NCBI RefSeq assembly: GCF_000005825.2
Contig: NC_013791.2
Coordinates: 2,170,001 to 2,234,000, forward strand
Length of the DNA: 64,000 nucleotides
From: Alkalihalophilus pseudofirmus OF4
GTDB lineage: Bacteria; Bacillota; Bacilli; Bacillales; Bacillaceae_D
Direction: 5' to 3'
The notes below the pieces were generated by a model. The model had not been told where the DNA came from. It worked only from the letters and a program-made list of their open reading frames with translations, and ran no database searches. The translations under genes and the position numbers were made by a program. This document shows, piece after piece, positions 39,723 through 50,076 of the stretch. Position 1 is the first letter of the stretch; the number at the start of each line of letters is the position of its first letter.

Positions 39723-41512
39723 TAACTCAGTTTAATTTTTTCATTAGACCCTTTTTGCAGGAGGTACATTTTGTGATAGAGACCTTCTCTTTCTAACAGC
39801 TCTTCGTGATTACCTCGCTCAACAATCTCTCCTTGATGGAGGACCAAAATTTGATCTGCATCTTTAATGGTTGATAATCTATGAGCAATCGCAATCGTCG
39901 TTCTACCCTCTTGCATTTTTCTAAGTGCCATTTGGATCGCTTCCTCTGTTTCTGTATCTACATTTGCCGTTGCTTCATCTAAAATGAGTACTTTTGGATT
40001 AGTGGCCATCGTTCTTGCAAATGATAAAAGCTGACGCTGTCCACTTGATAGCGTTGACCCACGTTCTGCTAAAACTGTGTCATATTGATTTGGCAAATGT
40101 TGTATAAATTCATCTGCCTGAACAAATTCTGCTGAAGCACGCACTTGTTCATCGCTAATGCTATCCCGGTTCAGACGAATATTATGTGCGATCGTCCCCG
40201 TATATAAAAATGGATCTTGTAGCACGAGTCCGACCTCTCTTCTTAGTTCCTCATTAGGATAATTGTATAATGATTTGCCATCGATAATAATATCACCTTT
40301 AGATAATGGATAAAATCGCATGAGCAGATTTATAATGGAACTTTTTCCGCTTCCGGTATGTCCGACTAGTGCAACCGTTTCTCCTTTTTTAACTGTAAAT
40401 GAGATATTCTTTAACACATCCGTTTTTCCGTCGTAAGAAAAAGTCACGTCACGAAATGTAATATCCCCTTGCTCGATTCTGTGAGGATCTCTCCCCTGTT
40501 GGCTCGGTGCATAATCCTGATGGTCCATTAGTTTAAACACTCGTCCTGCTGAAACAATTGCCTGCTGAAATAAGGACAATCTCATCATCATTTGGTTAAC
40601 TGGTTCAAAAAAGCGATCTAAGTAATTAACAAATGCATAGATAACCCCGATCTCAACAGGGCTGACAAAGGATGTCACACCAAAATAACTTAGCACTAAG
40701 ATTAATGCGAGAATAGAAATAAGATCCACCATCGGCCGCAGGAGCAGCCCATCTAATTTCATGCTCTTCATACCAGCATCTAGATGTTCATCATTGACTC
40801 GCGAAAACTCTTTTCGCAATCGTTTTTCCTGCCTGAACATTTGAATAATCGCCATACCTTGAATCGATTCATTCATTTTCGCATTTAATTGGCTTAATTT
40901 TTCACTCATATCCGCATAAAACTTTGAGCTCCATTTACGATAGAGCTGCATTAAGCCAAGCAAGATTGGAATTAAAAATAAGCAGTAAAGCGCAAGTGTA
41001 GTATTTAAATAAAACATCGCTACAAAAACTCCGATTAAAAACATGATGTTTTGGACAAAAGTTGCTAATACCGTTACATACAGCTCCTTGATTGATTCTG
41101 TATCATTGGTAATGCGAGAAATCAGCCCCCCTGCAGGCGTTTTATCAAAGAAAGCCAGGCCTAAACGCTCTACATTACTAAATACATCGACTCGCAGCTG
41201 TTGAATAATTCTAAGAGATACTTTTTGAAATAAAAAGGATTGAAAATAATTAACAAACACTGAAGAAATATGCAAACTTAGATACAGAACTGCTAAAAGT
41301 ACAAGTTCATTAGTCGGAAAAACTTGTGGTGTGAGATAATCATCGATAAAAATCTTGACTAAAATAGGACCCATTAGTTCCGCAGCTGTAGCAAGGAGCA
41401 GCAAGGTAAAAGCAATCGATAACGTTTTAGCATGCGGCTTTGCATAACCTAAGAGACGATAGAGGACCTGCCGTTGTTCTTTCTCTGTTAATACACGGTC
41501 TTTGTGTTCCAT
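39722..41512 (-). CDS. ABC multidrug exporter half (BmrD/YheH-like)
   Basis: 596 residues: six-helix transmembrane domain (about 25-320) and nucleotide-binding domain with Walker A GHTGSGKSSIINLL near 375-388, signature LSSGQRQLL near 478-486 (degenerate, Ser for Gly), Walker B VLILDEATANVD near 500-511 with the catalytic Glu, and the switch His in IAIAHRLSTIK. It forms a heterodimer with the gene upstream, overlapping by one base (TAATG). In such pairs this subunit supplies the catalytic Walker B and the partner the intact signature. Exports drugs or lipids. Confidence 0.85.
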   Translation of the reverse strand: MEHKDRVLTEKEQRQVLYRLLGYAKPHAKTLSIAFTLLLLATAAELMGPILVKIFIDDYLTPQVFPTNELVLLAVLYLSLHISSVFVNYFQSFLFQKVSLRIIQQLRVDVFSNVERLGLAFFDKTPAGGLISRITNDTESIKELYVTVLATFVQNIMFLIGVFVAMFYLNTTLALYCLFLIPILLGLMQLYRKWSSKFYADMSEKLSQLNAKMNESIQGMAIIQMFRQEKRLRKEFSRVNDEHLDAGMKSMKLDGLLLRPMVDLISILALILVLSYFGVTSFVSPVEIGVIYAFVNYLDRFFEPVNQMMMRLSLFQQAIVSAGRVFKLMDHQDYAPSQQGRDPHRIEQGDITFRDVTFSYDGKTDVLKNISFTVKKGETVALVGHTGSGKSSIINLLMRFYPLSKGDIIIDGKSLYNYPNEELRREVGLVLQDPFLYTGTIAHNIRLNRDSISDEQVRASAEFVQADEFIQHLPNQYDTVLAERGSTLSSGQRQLLSFARTMATNPKVLILDEATANVDTETEEAIQMALRKMQEGRTTIAIAHRLSTIKDADQILVLHQGEIVERGNHEELLEREGLYHKMYLLQKGSNEKIKLS

Positions 41513-43266
41513 TACTCCTCGCCACCTCCTCTTACTACAGACTCTAGCTGCTGTTGGTCATACATGGTGCGATACCATCCGCCATCATTCATCAATTCTT
41601 CATGCACACCACGCTCTATTACTTTTCCATCTGCTAAAACAAGTATTAAATCTGCATGTTTAATTGCACTTAAGCGATGTGCTGTAATAATCGTTGTTTT
41701 TCCGCGGCGGTTTTCTCTAAGCGAGTTTAGTATTTGTTCTTCTGTCTTTGCATCAACAGCTGATAAAGAATCATCCAATATAAGAATATTAGGATCAGAG
41801 ATAAGCGCTCTTGCTATCGAAATTCGCTGCTTTTGACCTCCAGAGAGTGTTACTCCTCGCTCTCCAACAACTGTATCGTACCCTTGATCAAATCGAGTGA
41901 TATCCTCATGAATGTTTGCTAGTTTACAAGCTTGAACAATCTCTTTGAAACTAGCATCAGGCTTTGCAAATGCTACATTATCAGCAATCGTCGCTGAGAA
42001 AAGGAAATGTTCTTGCGGTACGAGTCCGAATGCTCTCTTTAATGCATCAAGGGAATATTCATTTATTGAACGTTCATTAATTCTTATCAATCCATCTGAG
42101 ACATCATACTCTCGCTGCAGCAATTTTATCAATGTAGACTTACCACTGCCTGTTTTTCCTACAATCCCGAGTGTTTGACCTTCTTTTAAAGTGAAATGCA
42201 GATCAGTCAATGCATTTTTATCTGTACCTGGGTATGCATAGGAGTTCAAGGAAACATCAATGTCTCCTTTTGCGACCGTATCAACTGTCGCCAATTCATC
42301 TGTAATATCTTGCTTTTCGCTTAACAAATGCTTGATACGATCATATGAAGCTCTTCCACGTTCAACAATGTTAAACAGCCATCCAAAGGCAAGCATCGGC
42401 CAAATCAACAGACCAAGATAGATGGTAAAACTCGTTAACTGGCCGATTGTCATTTCATCAGCGATCACATAACGTGCGCCAAATACAACAGCAAGAAAAT
42501 AAGACAGCCCGACAATCAATGAAATTGTTGGATCAAATAAAGCATCTACTTTGGCAACCGAAACATTTTTTTCGACAACTTGCTCCGATTGCGCACGAAA
42601 CCCTTCTATTTCGCGTTCCTCTTGACCAAAAGCTTTTGCCACTCTGACCCCGGTAATACTTTCCTGTACATTGTCATTTAAATCAGAAAAAGCTGCTTGA
42701 GCCACATGAAATCTTTTATGCAGCAACGTTCCATAATAGCTTGTTAAAAGCGCCATGAACGGCATCGGAATCAAACTGATCAACGTTAACTCCCAGCTGA
42801 TGGTGAGGGCCATCGTTAAAATAACAAAGCCTCCCATTGTCAGTGAATCCACTAAAGTAAGCACGCCTTGCCCTGCTGTCGCTTGAACAGCTCTAATGTC
42901 ATTTGTAGCATGTGCCATTAAATCGCCAGTCCGCTGTTTTTGATAAAATTTACTCGACATATTTGTAAAATGTTCATATAACTGATTTCTTAAAAGACGT
43001 GCTAAGCGAATCGCTGCCCCAAAAATCATAATCCTCCATACAAAACGAAGCACATAGACGATTAGCCCTACACCTAGTAAAACTCCAACCCATGAAAGCA
43101 GGGTTGTTGTCGTCAACGTCTGCTCTGCGATATGATCCACAATCACACCCACTATATACGGGGGTAATAAGGTGAAAATAGAAACAAAAGCCAATACTAA
43201 AATACCCAACCCATAAGAAACACGTTCCCGTTTGAAAAACCACCACAAGTCTTTAAATACAGACAT
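41512..43266 (-). CDS. ABC multidrug exporter half (BmrC/YheI-like)
   Basis: 584 residues: six-helix membrane domain and nucleotide-binding domain with Walker A GKTGSGKSTLIKLL near 364-377, canonical LSGGQKQRISIARAL near 472-486 and Walker B ILILDDSLSAVD near 492-503, where Asp replaces the catalytic Glu. That combination, together with the complementary changes of the partner, is typical of asymmetric heterodimeric exporters such as BmrCD and LmrCD. ATG at 43266 follows GGGGGAGG. First gene of the two-gene operon. No BmrB-type leader was recognised upstream. Confidence 0.85.
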   Translation of the reverse strand: MSVFKDLWWFFKRERVSYGLGILVLAFVSIFTLLPPYIVGVIVDHIAEQTLTTTTLLSWVGVLLGVGLIVYVLRFVWRIMIFGAAIRLARLLRNQLYEHFTNMSSKFYQKQRTGDLMAHATNDIRAVQATAGQGVLTLVDSLTMGGFVILTMALTISWELTLISLIPMPFMALLTSYYGTLLHKRFHVAQAAFSDLNDNVQESITGVRVAKAFGQEEREIEGFRAQSEQVVEKNVSVAKVDALFDPTISLIVGLSYFLAVVFGARYVIADEMTIGQLTSFTIYLGLLIWPMLAFGWLFNIVERGRASYDRIKHLLSEKQDITDELATVDTVAKGDIDVSLNSYAYPGTDKNALTDLHFTLKEGQTLGIVGKTGSGKSTLIKLLQREYDVSDGLIRINERSINEYSLDALKRAFGLVPQEHFLFSATIADNVAFAKPDASFKEIVQACKLANIHEDITRFDQGYDTVVGERGVTLSGGQKQRISIARALISDPNILILDDSLSAVDAKTEEQILNSLRENRRGKTTIITAHRLSAIKHADLILVLADGKVIERGVHEELMNDGGWYRTMYDQQQLESVVRGGGEE

Positions 43267-43432
43267 CTTACCAATTTCCTCCCCCGCAAAAAACCGAAAG
43301 TAATTAATATTCCGTAAATTAAATGGATACGTACATGATAAATATTACATATTCCTTCCACCCTTCTCATGTATTGGAGCAACTATCTTATTTCCTTATT
43401 ATGTATGATAGCATAACATCTTTTTACAGTAG

Positions 43433-43459
43433 AAAAACACCCCAATATGAGGTGCTTGT
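43433..43459 (-). terminator. weak terminator after yneF
   Basis: CACCTC and GGGGTG arms (one G-U) with a 5-base loop and TTTTT on the minus strand, nine bases after the yneF stop. Confidence 0.6.
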
Positions 43460-43467
43460 CCGATACA

Positions 43468-43686
43468 TTATTTCGTTTGTTGCTTTTGCATTGCTTTCAT
43501 CATCTGATTTATCTTCTTTTGTGATGGATTTTGACCCATTTGCATCATCATCACTCGAAGCATTTGCTCATTAATTGGCGGGTTCTTCTTTAAATAAGAC
43601 ATCATCGTCTTACGTGCGATAAAGAAACCGATAGCAACACCCGCAAGTACTGCGATCGTGTAGCCTAAAATATGAATCCATGGCAT
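43468..43686 (-). CDS. yneF: YneF (UPF0154) membrane protein
   Basis: 72 residues, same length as B. subtilis YneF. One N-terminal membrane segment (about 3-22, [23 protein letters not shown]) and a conserved cytoplasmic part: [32 protein letters not shown]. Function unknown. ATG at 43686 has GGAGG eleven bases upstream. Downstream neighbour of sirA, as in B. subtilis. Confidence 0.9.
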   Translation of the reverse strand: MPWIHILGYTIAVLAGVAIGFFIARKTMMSYLKKNPPINEQMLRVMMMQMGQNPSQKKINQMMKAMQKQQTK

Positions 43687-43810
43687 ACGTCCAACGTCCT
43701 CCTTCAAACAAAATAAACCGTTCAAGCTTAGCCTGAATCAACCTACATTATTATATCGTAACGAGACCGTTTTTAAAAGCTCCTTATGAAATTTGTTCCT
43801 ATTTATCCGC

Positions 43811-44251
43811 TTAGACAAACTTAACTTGCTTAATAGGATTAAGCCATCCAAAACGATGAGTTTCAAAATTGATGGCAAAAAAACAAGGGTCTATTTTTCT
43901 CAGCACTTCAAAAAACATCGTTTCTGCTTCAATTTCACCAGTCGATGTTAATGATAGGTGTTTCTTATGAATTAGTAATTCAGCGCAGCTTTCAGGTTGG
44001 GCAAGGTCAAGCACATGGATATGTTTATTTACTTTATAGGAGGATAAATTTGAAAAAGCAGCCATCATTTTTTGCTGCAGCAACAAACCAGGCATCGGCT
44101 TTGAAATATATTCTATCTGCAAATCAATAATTTGCTTTTGTTCAGGTGAAGCCATCGTTCTTTCTAAAAATAAATGAAATAGTTTTGACTCTTGTCCAAA
44201 ATAGTGCTGCGCAACGTCCTCTTCTAGTAAAAACAATTGATAATGTCTCAT
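43811..44251 (-). CDS. sirA: sporulation inhibitor of replication SirA (YneE)
   Basis: 146 residues. SirA is made under Spo0A control and binds DnaA domain I to stop new rounds of replication during sporulation. Matching stretches with the family: HYQLFLLEEDVAQHYFGQES at the start, IDLQIEYISKPMPGL near 48, and the C-terminal block EAETMFFEVLRKIDPCFFAINFETHRFGWLNPIKQVKFV. ATG at 44251 follows AAAGGGGTG. It lies between yneF and tkt, the standard order. Confidence 0.9.
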   Translation of the reverse strand: MRHYQLFLLEEDVAQHYFGQESKLFHLFLERTMASPEQKQIIDLQIEYISKPMPGLLLQQKMMAAFSNLSSYKVNKHIHVLDLAQPESCAELLIHKKHLSLTSTGEIEAETMFFEVLRKIDPCFFAINFETHRFGWLNPIKQVKFV

Positions 44252-44352
44252 TCGCTGCACCCCTTTCATTCATCTCTTTACGATAAGTATAGGGGATGCT
44301 TCCTAAAATCATTGTCTTAAACTGGCGAGGAATTTCACTAGTTTTGTCGAAT

Positions 44353-44384
44353 AAAAAGACCGCCTAAACAAAAGGCGGTCTTCA
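44353..44384 (-). terminator. terminator after tkt
   Basis: AAGACCGCCT / AGGCGGTCTT perfect arms, T run on the minus strand. Confidence 0.9.
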
Positions 44385-44391
44385 TCATTCA

Positions 44392-46389
44392 TTATTTATT
44401 TAATAAAACTTTTGCTTTAGCAACCACATTATCTACAGTAAAGCCATACTCCTGCATAATGCGCTCTCCTGGTGCTGATGCTCCAAATTGATCAATTGCA
44501 AGTACATCGCCGTGATCCCCAACATATTTATGCCAGCCAAGAGATGCTCCCATTTCAATACCTAAACGAGCTTTTACATTTGGAGAAATAACTTCATCCT
44601 TGTATTCTTTTGGCTGTGCTTCAAAGCGATCCCAGCTTGGCATGCTGATAACAGATGCATGAATGCCTTCTTTTTCAAGCACTGCTTGTGCTTCTACTGC
44701 TAGTGGAACCTCTGAACCAGAGGCTAATAAAAGTAAGTCTGCATCTCCATTTGCACGAGATACAATATAAGCACCTTTTTTCACACCTTCATAAGCCGTT
44801 TCTTTTGTTCCTTCAATAGTAGGAAGGTTTTGACGAGTAAGAACTAATGCTGTTGGTGTATCTTTTGATTCAAGCGCTAACTTCCACGCTGCAACCGTTT
44901 CATTGCTGTCACCAGGACGAACAACAGATAAACCAGGCATTGCACGAAGAGCTGCTAATTGTTCAACAGGCTCATGTGTCGGACCATCTTCACCTACAGC
45001 AATACTATCATGTGTAAAGACATAAATAACTGGAAGATTCATTAATGCAGATAGGCGGATAGCCGGACGCAGGTAGTCAGAGAACACAAAGAATGTTGCT
45101 CCGAATACTTTCACTCCCCCGTGCAGAGCCATACCATTTACAGCTGCACCCATCGCAAATTCACGAACACCAAACCACACATTGCGGCCGCTGTAATCTT
45201 CACGAGTAAAGTCACCAAGATCTTTCATCATTGTTTTGTTTGAAGATGCTAAGTCAGCTGAACCTCCGATAAGTTGAGGAACATGTTTAGCAAATGCATT
45301 TAATGCCTCACCTGATGATGCACGAGTTGCTACGCTTGAGCCGACATCATATACTGGAGCATCTTGATCCCAGCCCTCAGGAAGTTCGCCTTTAACAGCA
45401 GATTCAAATTGGGCAGCAAGCTCAGGATAAGCCTCTTTATATGTTGCAAATAACTCATTCCAGCTTTCTTCCGCTTTTGCACCTTGTTCTTTCACATTAT
45501 TATAAAACTCTTTAACGTCTTCAGGAATGTGGAAATCTCCATCGCCTTCCCATTTATATGCTTCACGTGTAAGCTTCACTTCATCAGCACCAAGCGGAGC
45601 TCCGTGAGAAGCGGATTTACCAGATTTGTTTGGAGAGCCGTAGCCGATAACTGTCTTCACTTCAATTAACGTTGGACGATCATCTTCTTTAGCCGCTTTA
45701 ACCGCACGGTTAATCTCATCAATGTTATTTCCGTCTTCCACACGAATGACTTGCCATCCGTATGCTTTATAACGATCTTCAACGCTCTCTGAGAATGAAC
45801 GGTTTAATTCACCATCAAGTGAAATATCATTTGAATCATACATCACAATAAGGCGGCCTAATTTTAAGTGTCCTGCTAGTGATGCTGCTTCTGCAGAAAC
45901 ACCCTCCATTAAATCTCCATCTCCACAAATGCTGTATGTGTAATGATCAACGATATTGTACCCATCACGATTATATGTACTAGCTAAATGACGTTCTGCC
46001 ATTGCCATACCTACTGCCATTGCCACACCTTGTCCTAATGGGCCGGTAGTAGCTTCTACTCCAGGAGTATGTCCAAATTCAGGGTGACCAGGTGTCTTAC
46101 TTCCCCATTGACGAAATGATTGTAAGTCTTCTAGAGAAACATCGTATCCAGTCAAGTGAAGAAGGCTGTAAAGCAGCATAGATCCATGACCAGCAGATAA
46201 TACAAAACGATCACGGTTTGCCCAATCGGGGTTTGAGGGATTGTGCTGCATATATTTTGTCCAAAGACTAAATGCCATCGGAGCTGCACCCATTGGCATA
46301 CCTGGATGGCCTGAGTTCGCTTTTTCAATACTATCAATTGATAATGTACGAATGGTATTAATTGCTTTTAATTCAACATTTGTTGACAT
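44392..46389 (-). CDS. tkt: transketolase
   Basis: 665 residues; ThDP-dependent enzyme of the pentose phosphate pathway, transferring two-carbon units between sugar phosphates. Seen: [27 protein letters not shown] near 26-50, the ThDP motif [23 protein letters not shown] near 150-175, the pyrimidine-domain block [12 protein letters not shown] and [16 protein letters not shown] near the end. ATG at 46389 (MSTNVELK) after AAAGGA; an in-frame ATG at 46401 sits too close to that site. Monocistronic. Confidence 0.96.
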   Translation of the reverse strand: MSTNVELKAINTIRTLSIDSIEKANSGHPGMPMGAAPMAFSLWTKYMQHNPSNPDWANRDRFVLSAGHGSMLLYSLLHLTGYDVSLEDLQSFRQWGSKTPGHPEFGHTPGVEATTGPLGQGVAMAVGMAMAERHLASTYNRDGYNIVDHYTYSICGDGDLMEGVSAEAASLAGHLKLGRLIVMYDSNDISLDGELNRSFSESVEDRYKAYGWQVIRVEDGNNIDEINRAVKAAKEDDRPTLIEVKTVIGYGSPNKSGKSASHGAPLGADEVKLTREAYKWEGDGDFHIPEDVKEFYNNVKEQGAKAEESWNELFATYKEAYPELAAQFESAVKGELPEGWDQDAPVYDVGSSVATRASSGEALNAFAKHVPQLIGGSADLASSNKTMMKDLGDFTREDYSGRNVWFGVREFAMGAAVNGMALHGGVKVFGATFFVFSDYLRPAIRLSALMNLPVIYVFTHDSIAVGEDGPTHEPVEQLAALRAMPGLSVVRPGDSNETVAAWKLALESKDTPTALVLTRQNLPTIEGTKETAYEGVKKGAYIVSRANGDADLLLLASGSEVPLAVEAQAVLEKEGIHASVISMPSWDRFEAQPKEYKDEVISPNVKARLGIEMGASLGWHKYVGDHGDVLAIDQFGASAPGERIMQEYGFTVDNVVAKAKVLLNK

Positions 46390-46565
46390 GATTTCGTTCA
46401 TCCTTTCCGTTACTGAAAACGTTGTATTCGTGTTTCATCATATACTTTCTTGCCCGTTTTAACAAGCGGATTCGACAAATTCTCACCGGTTTGTTGCATT
46501 TTGACACTCTCCTTACTATTTCTCAACTACAGAAGTCTTATCCTATATATAAGAGGTGTTTTTAT

Positions 46566-46600
46566 AGAAAAAGAAAAACCCTCTTTATAAAAAAGAGAGT
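46566..46600 (-). terminator. terminator after ynzC
   Basis: AAAACCCTCTTT / AAGAGAGTTTT imperfect stem next to the ynzC stop codon. Confidence 0.6.
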
Positions 46601-46601
46601 T

Positions 46602-46844
46602 TTAATGGATGAAGCCGCCGTTCTTCTTTTGTTTACTATCTTTCAATGCTTGAGGTGTCACATCATTTCCCTCTTCATCTACTACTTTTACAGAGTGCAG
46701 CTGATTTTTGAAGGATTTACGGAACGTTTGGATATATTCTTTTCTAAGAGCTTGCTGCTCTTTTTCCTCTGATTTCGTTAAGCCAGTTGATTTTGATCGT
46801 TTAGAAAGCTCATTAATTCTAGCAATCTTATCTTTTGATAGCAT
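46602..46844 (-). CDS. ynzC: YnzC (DUF896)
   Basis: 80 residues; DUF896: DKIARINELSKRSKSTGLTKSEEKEQQALRKEYIQTFRKSFKNQL (about 4-48), a two-helix hairpin, followed by HSVKVVDEEGNDVTP. In B. subtilis it belongs to the yneA-yneB-ynzC SOS operon. ATG at 46844 after GGTGGTGA; the frame upstream is not convincing. It lies 128 bp after yneB with no clear terminator between. Confidence 0.92.
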   Translation of the reverse strand: MLSKDKIARINELSKRSKSTGLTKSEEKEQQALRKEYIQTFRKSFKNQLHSVKVVDEEGNDVTPQALKDSKQKKNGGFIH

Positions 46845-46971
46845 TTGATTCACCACCTTTAAAATGAACACGCCCATTTAAAAATGTACATATCTAAATA
46901 TGAACAAATCCTACTTTATCATGAATCTATAAACACTATCAAGTGAGGTGTTTTGAGCTTTACAAGCTTAT

Positions 46972-47926
<955 letters not shown>

Positions 47927-47942
47927 TTTCATCACCCCATAA

Positions 47943-48039
47943 GAATGTTTGTTCCCATTTACTATAAATGAGAACACTCGTTTGTGTCAAGCCGGTTTTA
48001 GAACTTATGTTTGCATTACGTATGTTCGCATGGTACAAT
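47943..48039. promoter_or_regulatory. lexA/yneA control region with SOS boxes
   Basis: GAAC-N4-GTTC-type boxes: GAATGTTTGTTC (47943-47954), GAACACTCGTTT (47972-47983), GAACTTATGTTT (48001-48012) and TTACGTATGTTC (48017-48028), each one or two bases off consensus. The lexA promoter TTGCAT (48011-48016), 17 bases, TACAAT (48034-48039) overlaps the last two. LexA should repress both divergent units. Confidence 0.7.
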
Positions 48040-48074
48040 TTAGTCAAGAAGGAAACAAAAGCGAGGTGTTATTC

Positions 48075-48698
48075 GTGTCAAAACTATCAAAACGTCAACA
48101 AGAAATCCTAGATTACATTAAGATAGAAGTGAAGAAAAAAGGTTATCCCCCTTCTGTACGTGAGATTGGAGAAGCGGTGGGACTAGCGTCAAGTTCAACT
48201 GTTCACGGCCATTTGTCTAGACTTGAGAAAAAAGGTTTAATCAGACGAGACCCTACCAAGCCTAGAGCGATTGAAGTACTAGAAATGGATGAGCTAGATC
48301 CAGTTGTGCATGAGAAGAAAACGGCTTACGTTCCGATTGTAGGTAAAGTCACTGCCGGTATGCCTATCACCGCCATCGAGAACGTAGAAGAATACTTGCC
48401 TCTGCCTGATCACCTTGTAACAAATGATTCCGTTTACGTTCTTGTTATCCAAGGAGATAGTATGATTGAAGCTGGTATTTACGATGGCGATATGGTCATT
48501 GTCCGTCAGCAGCAAACTGCTAATAACGGCGATATCATTGTCGCAATGACGGAAGAAAATGAGGCGACAGTGAAACGCTTCTTCCGTGAAAAAGATTACA
48601 TCCGATTGCAGCCCGAGAATTCTACAATGGAACCAATCTTACTAAAAGATGTAACGGTTCTCGGAAAAGTTATCGGAGTGTTCCGTACTCTTCATTAA
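48075..48698 (+). CDS. lexA: SOS repressor LexA
   Basis: 207 residues: winged-helix DNA-binding domain (about 1-70, [48 protein letters not shown]) and S24 autoprotease domain with the Ala-Gly cleavage site in VTAGMPIT near 94, active Ser in [10 protein letters not shown] near 129 and the Lys in ATVKRFF near 167. GTG start at 48075 after GAGGTG. RecA-bound DNA triggers self-cleavage. Divergent from the yneA-type gene; terminator at 48709. Confidence 0.96.
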   Translation: MSKLSKRQQEILDYIKIEVKKKGYPPSVREIGEAVGLASSSTVHGHLSRLEKKGLIRRDPTKPRAIEVLEMDELDPVVHEKKTAYVPIVGKVTAGMPITAIENVEEYLPLPDHLVTNDSVYVLVIQGDSMIEAGIYDGDMVIVRQQQTANNGDIIVAMTEENEATVKRFFREKDYIRLQPENSTMEPILLKDVTVLGKVIGVFRTLH

Positions 48699-48708
48699 AG
48701 TTTCATAT

Positions 48709-48747
48709 AAAAGCTTGTTCTCTATATTATGAGGACAAGCTTTTTTT
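48709..48747 (+). terminator. terminator after lexA
   Basis: AAGCTTGTTCTC / GAGGACAAGCTT stem (one mismatch) and TTTTTTT. Confidence 0.88.
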
Positions 48748-48767
48748 ATGAATGTATTTATAAAAAA

Positions 48768-48811
48768 AGATGAAAAGTTTAAAAGCTTGAAAGCTTTCAA
48801 ACTTTTCATCT
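48768..48811 (-). terminator. terminator of the 86-residue gene
   Basis: AGATGAAAAGTTT pairs with AAACTTTTCATCT; the inside contains AAGCTT twice and can extend the stem. T run on the minus strand. Confidence 0.75.
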
Positions 48812-48825
48812 ATATGAACGAGAGT

Positions 48826-49086
48826 TTAAAACGCCCACGGCCTGATGAGCGGAGCATTGTGATCTTCTTGGCTCGTCTTATACCCTCTACGTCTAAACTG
48901 CCGGTCCATCTCTCTTACCATCGTACGATATTGATTCTGATCCAAGCGGCCATCTGCAAATAAGTAACATGCAAAGGCATACGCTAAAGCAGAAGTGTCA
49001 ATATTTACGGTTACATCCACATCCGAATTTCCACTTTCATGAACGAATGCTTTCGTTTCTGTTTGATTACGATGCTGCATCGTCAT
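48826..49086 (-). CDS. small spore-coat-like protein, paralogue 3 of a cluster
   Basis: 86 residues: polar N-terminus (HRNQTETKAFVHESGNSDVDVTVNIDTSALAYAFACYLFA) and Arg-rich C-terminal helix (YRTMVREMDRQFRRRGYK). The ESGNSDVDVTV motif followed by an Ala-rich stretch recurs in the two genes upstream. ATG at 49086 is preceded by GAGGTGAATG. Family not recognised; likely a spore-surface or coat component by context and composition. Confidence 0.65.
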   Translation of the reverse strand: MTMQHRNQTETKAFVHESGNSDVDVTVNIDTSALAYAFACYLFADGRLDQNQYRTMVREMDRQFRRRGYKTSQEDHNAPLIRPWAF

Positions 49087-49107
49087 TCACCTCTCTTATG
49101 TTGAAAT

Positions 49108-49132
49108 GGGCATTAGCTTATTGCTAATACCC
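49108..49132 (-). terminator. hairpin between coat-like paralogues
   Basis: GGG-ATTAGC / GCTAAT-CCC stem with short loop between the 77- and 86-residue genes; no strong T run, so partial termination or an mRNA stabiliser. Confidence 0.5.
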
Positions 49133-49148
49133 ATAACTAATAAAGCTA

Positions 49149-49382
49149 TTAATCGTTCAAACGTGCACGTGCACGAGCATAAGCTTCTGCATCTACGAAA
49201 ACGTCTACTTCTGAGTTACCGCTGTCATCTACATAAGACTCATTAAAGTTAAAGTTGTAGTTCTTATCCTTTAACGTATTTTCATTATCTACACGGTTAC
49301 GGTTCTTATTATGACTATCAACTTCTGCATTTAACCAAACATCAGCTACTTCACGACGTCTTTCTCTTTTCTTACGACTCAT
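49149..49382 (-). CDS. small spore-coat-like protein, paralogue 2 of a cluster
   Basis: 77 residues: basic N-terminus (RKKRERRREVADVW), then NENTLKDKNYNFNFN, the SYVDDSGNSEVDVFVD motif and a tail AEAYARARARLND. It is very similar in design to paralogue 1, differing chiefly by lack of the Cys/Trp ends. ATG at 49382 follows GAGGAG. The N-rich strand-like segment suggests a beta-structured repeat or coat filament component; no known family is recognised. Confidence 0.65.
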   Translation of the reverse strand: MSRKKRERRREVADVWLNAEVDSHNKNRNRVDNENTLKDKNYNFNFNESYVDDSGNSEVDVFVDAEAYARARARLND

Positions 49383-49426
49383 TTTATTCTCCTCCTCATT
49401 TTTGATCTTCTTCCGTTCTTAGCTGC

Positions 49427-49762
49427 CTACCAAAACCAATTCCAGCATTTACAGCAATGTTTTCTTCTGCGGTCGCCTGCTACAGGACCTCTATCGCGAT
49501 CCCTGCGGCGTCTACGATCTTGTTCACCCGCTACTGGGCCGCCGCCATTATCGCCGCTGCGTGCATTTGCTCTAGCAAACGCCTCAGTATCTACAAATAC
49601 ATTAACATTAGAGTTTCCACTATCTTCTACATAGGAATAGTTAACGTTATAGTTGTAGTTCTTATCTTTTAAAGTATTCTCATTTTCTACCTTATTTTCG
49701 TTCTTATTATTTGCCCATACGTCAGAGCCGCCGTGATCACATTTCTTATGACACCACCACAT
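49427..49762 (-). CDS. Cys/Trp-capped spore-coat-like protein, paralogue 1 of a cluster
   Basis: 111 residues: starts MWWCHKKCDHGGSDVW, then NENTLKDKNYNYNVN, SYVEDSGNSNVNVFVD, TEAFARANARS, a Gly/Arg/Asp-rich stretch (RRRRRDRDRGPVAGDRRR) and ends HCCKCWNWFW. Cysteines (five) are confined to the two ends, as in proteins cross-linked through disulphides on the spore surface. ATG at 49762 follows AGGAGGG. Together with the next two genes it forms a family of paralogues not known to me. Confidence 0.65.
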   Translation of the reverse strand: MWWCHKKCDHGGSDVWANNKNENKVENENTLKDKNYNYNVNYSYVEDSGNSNVNVFVDTEAFARANARSGDNGGGPVAGEQDRRRRRDRDRGPVAGDRRRKHCCKCWNWFW

Positions 49763-50076
49763 AACTTTCCCTCCTTTTTTCTTGGAATACTTATATGTAT
49801 GTCATGTAGTATGATAGCGTATAGACAAGACTCTAGTTTTCGTTTATTTTTTTACATTAATTTCATAAAAGCGTATGCGAAACATTTTTGGGATTAAAAC
49901 TAATCAGATCTCAAGAAAGCATTATAAATGGAGTTTTTTTATGAAGGAATATATTCAAAGCCTGACAGTTACGAGGATCTACACGACTTATATGTAGATA
50001 TATAGAAGTTGGTAAAGTTTAGAGAGATTAAGAAGTAAAGAAAACCCCTTTAACTGAGTTAAAGGGGTTAGCTGTA
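49763..50076. other. 314-bp gap with the glnA terminator
   Basis: No gene found. AACCCCTTTAAC / GTTAAAGGGGTT (50043-50069, 3-base loop) is the terminator of glnA. The rest is AT-rich, with the promoter region of the coat-like cluster near its left end. Confidence 0.75.
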
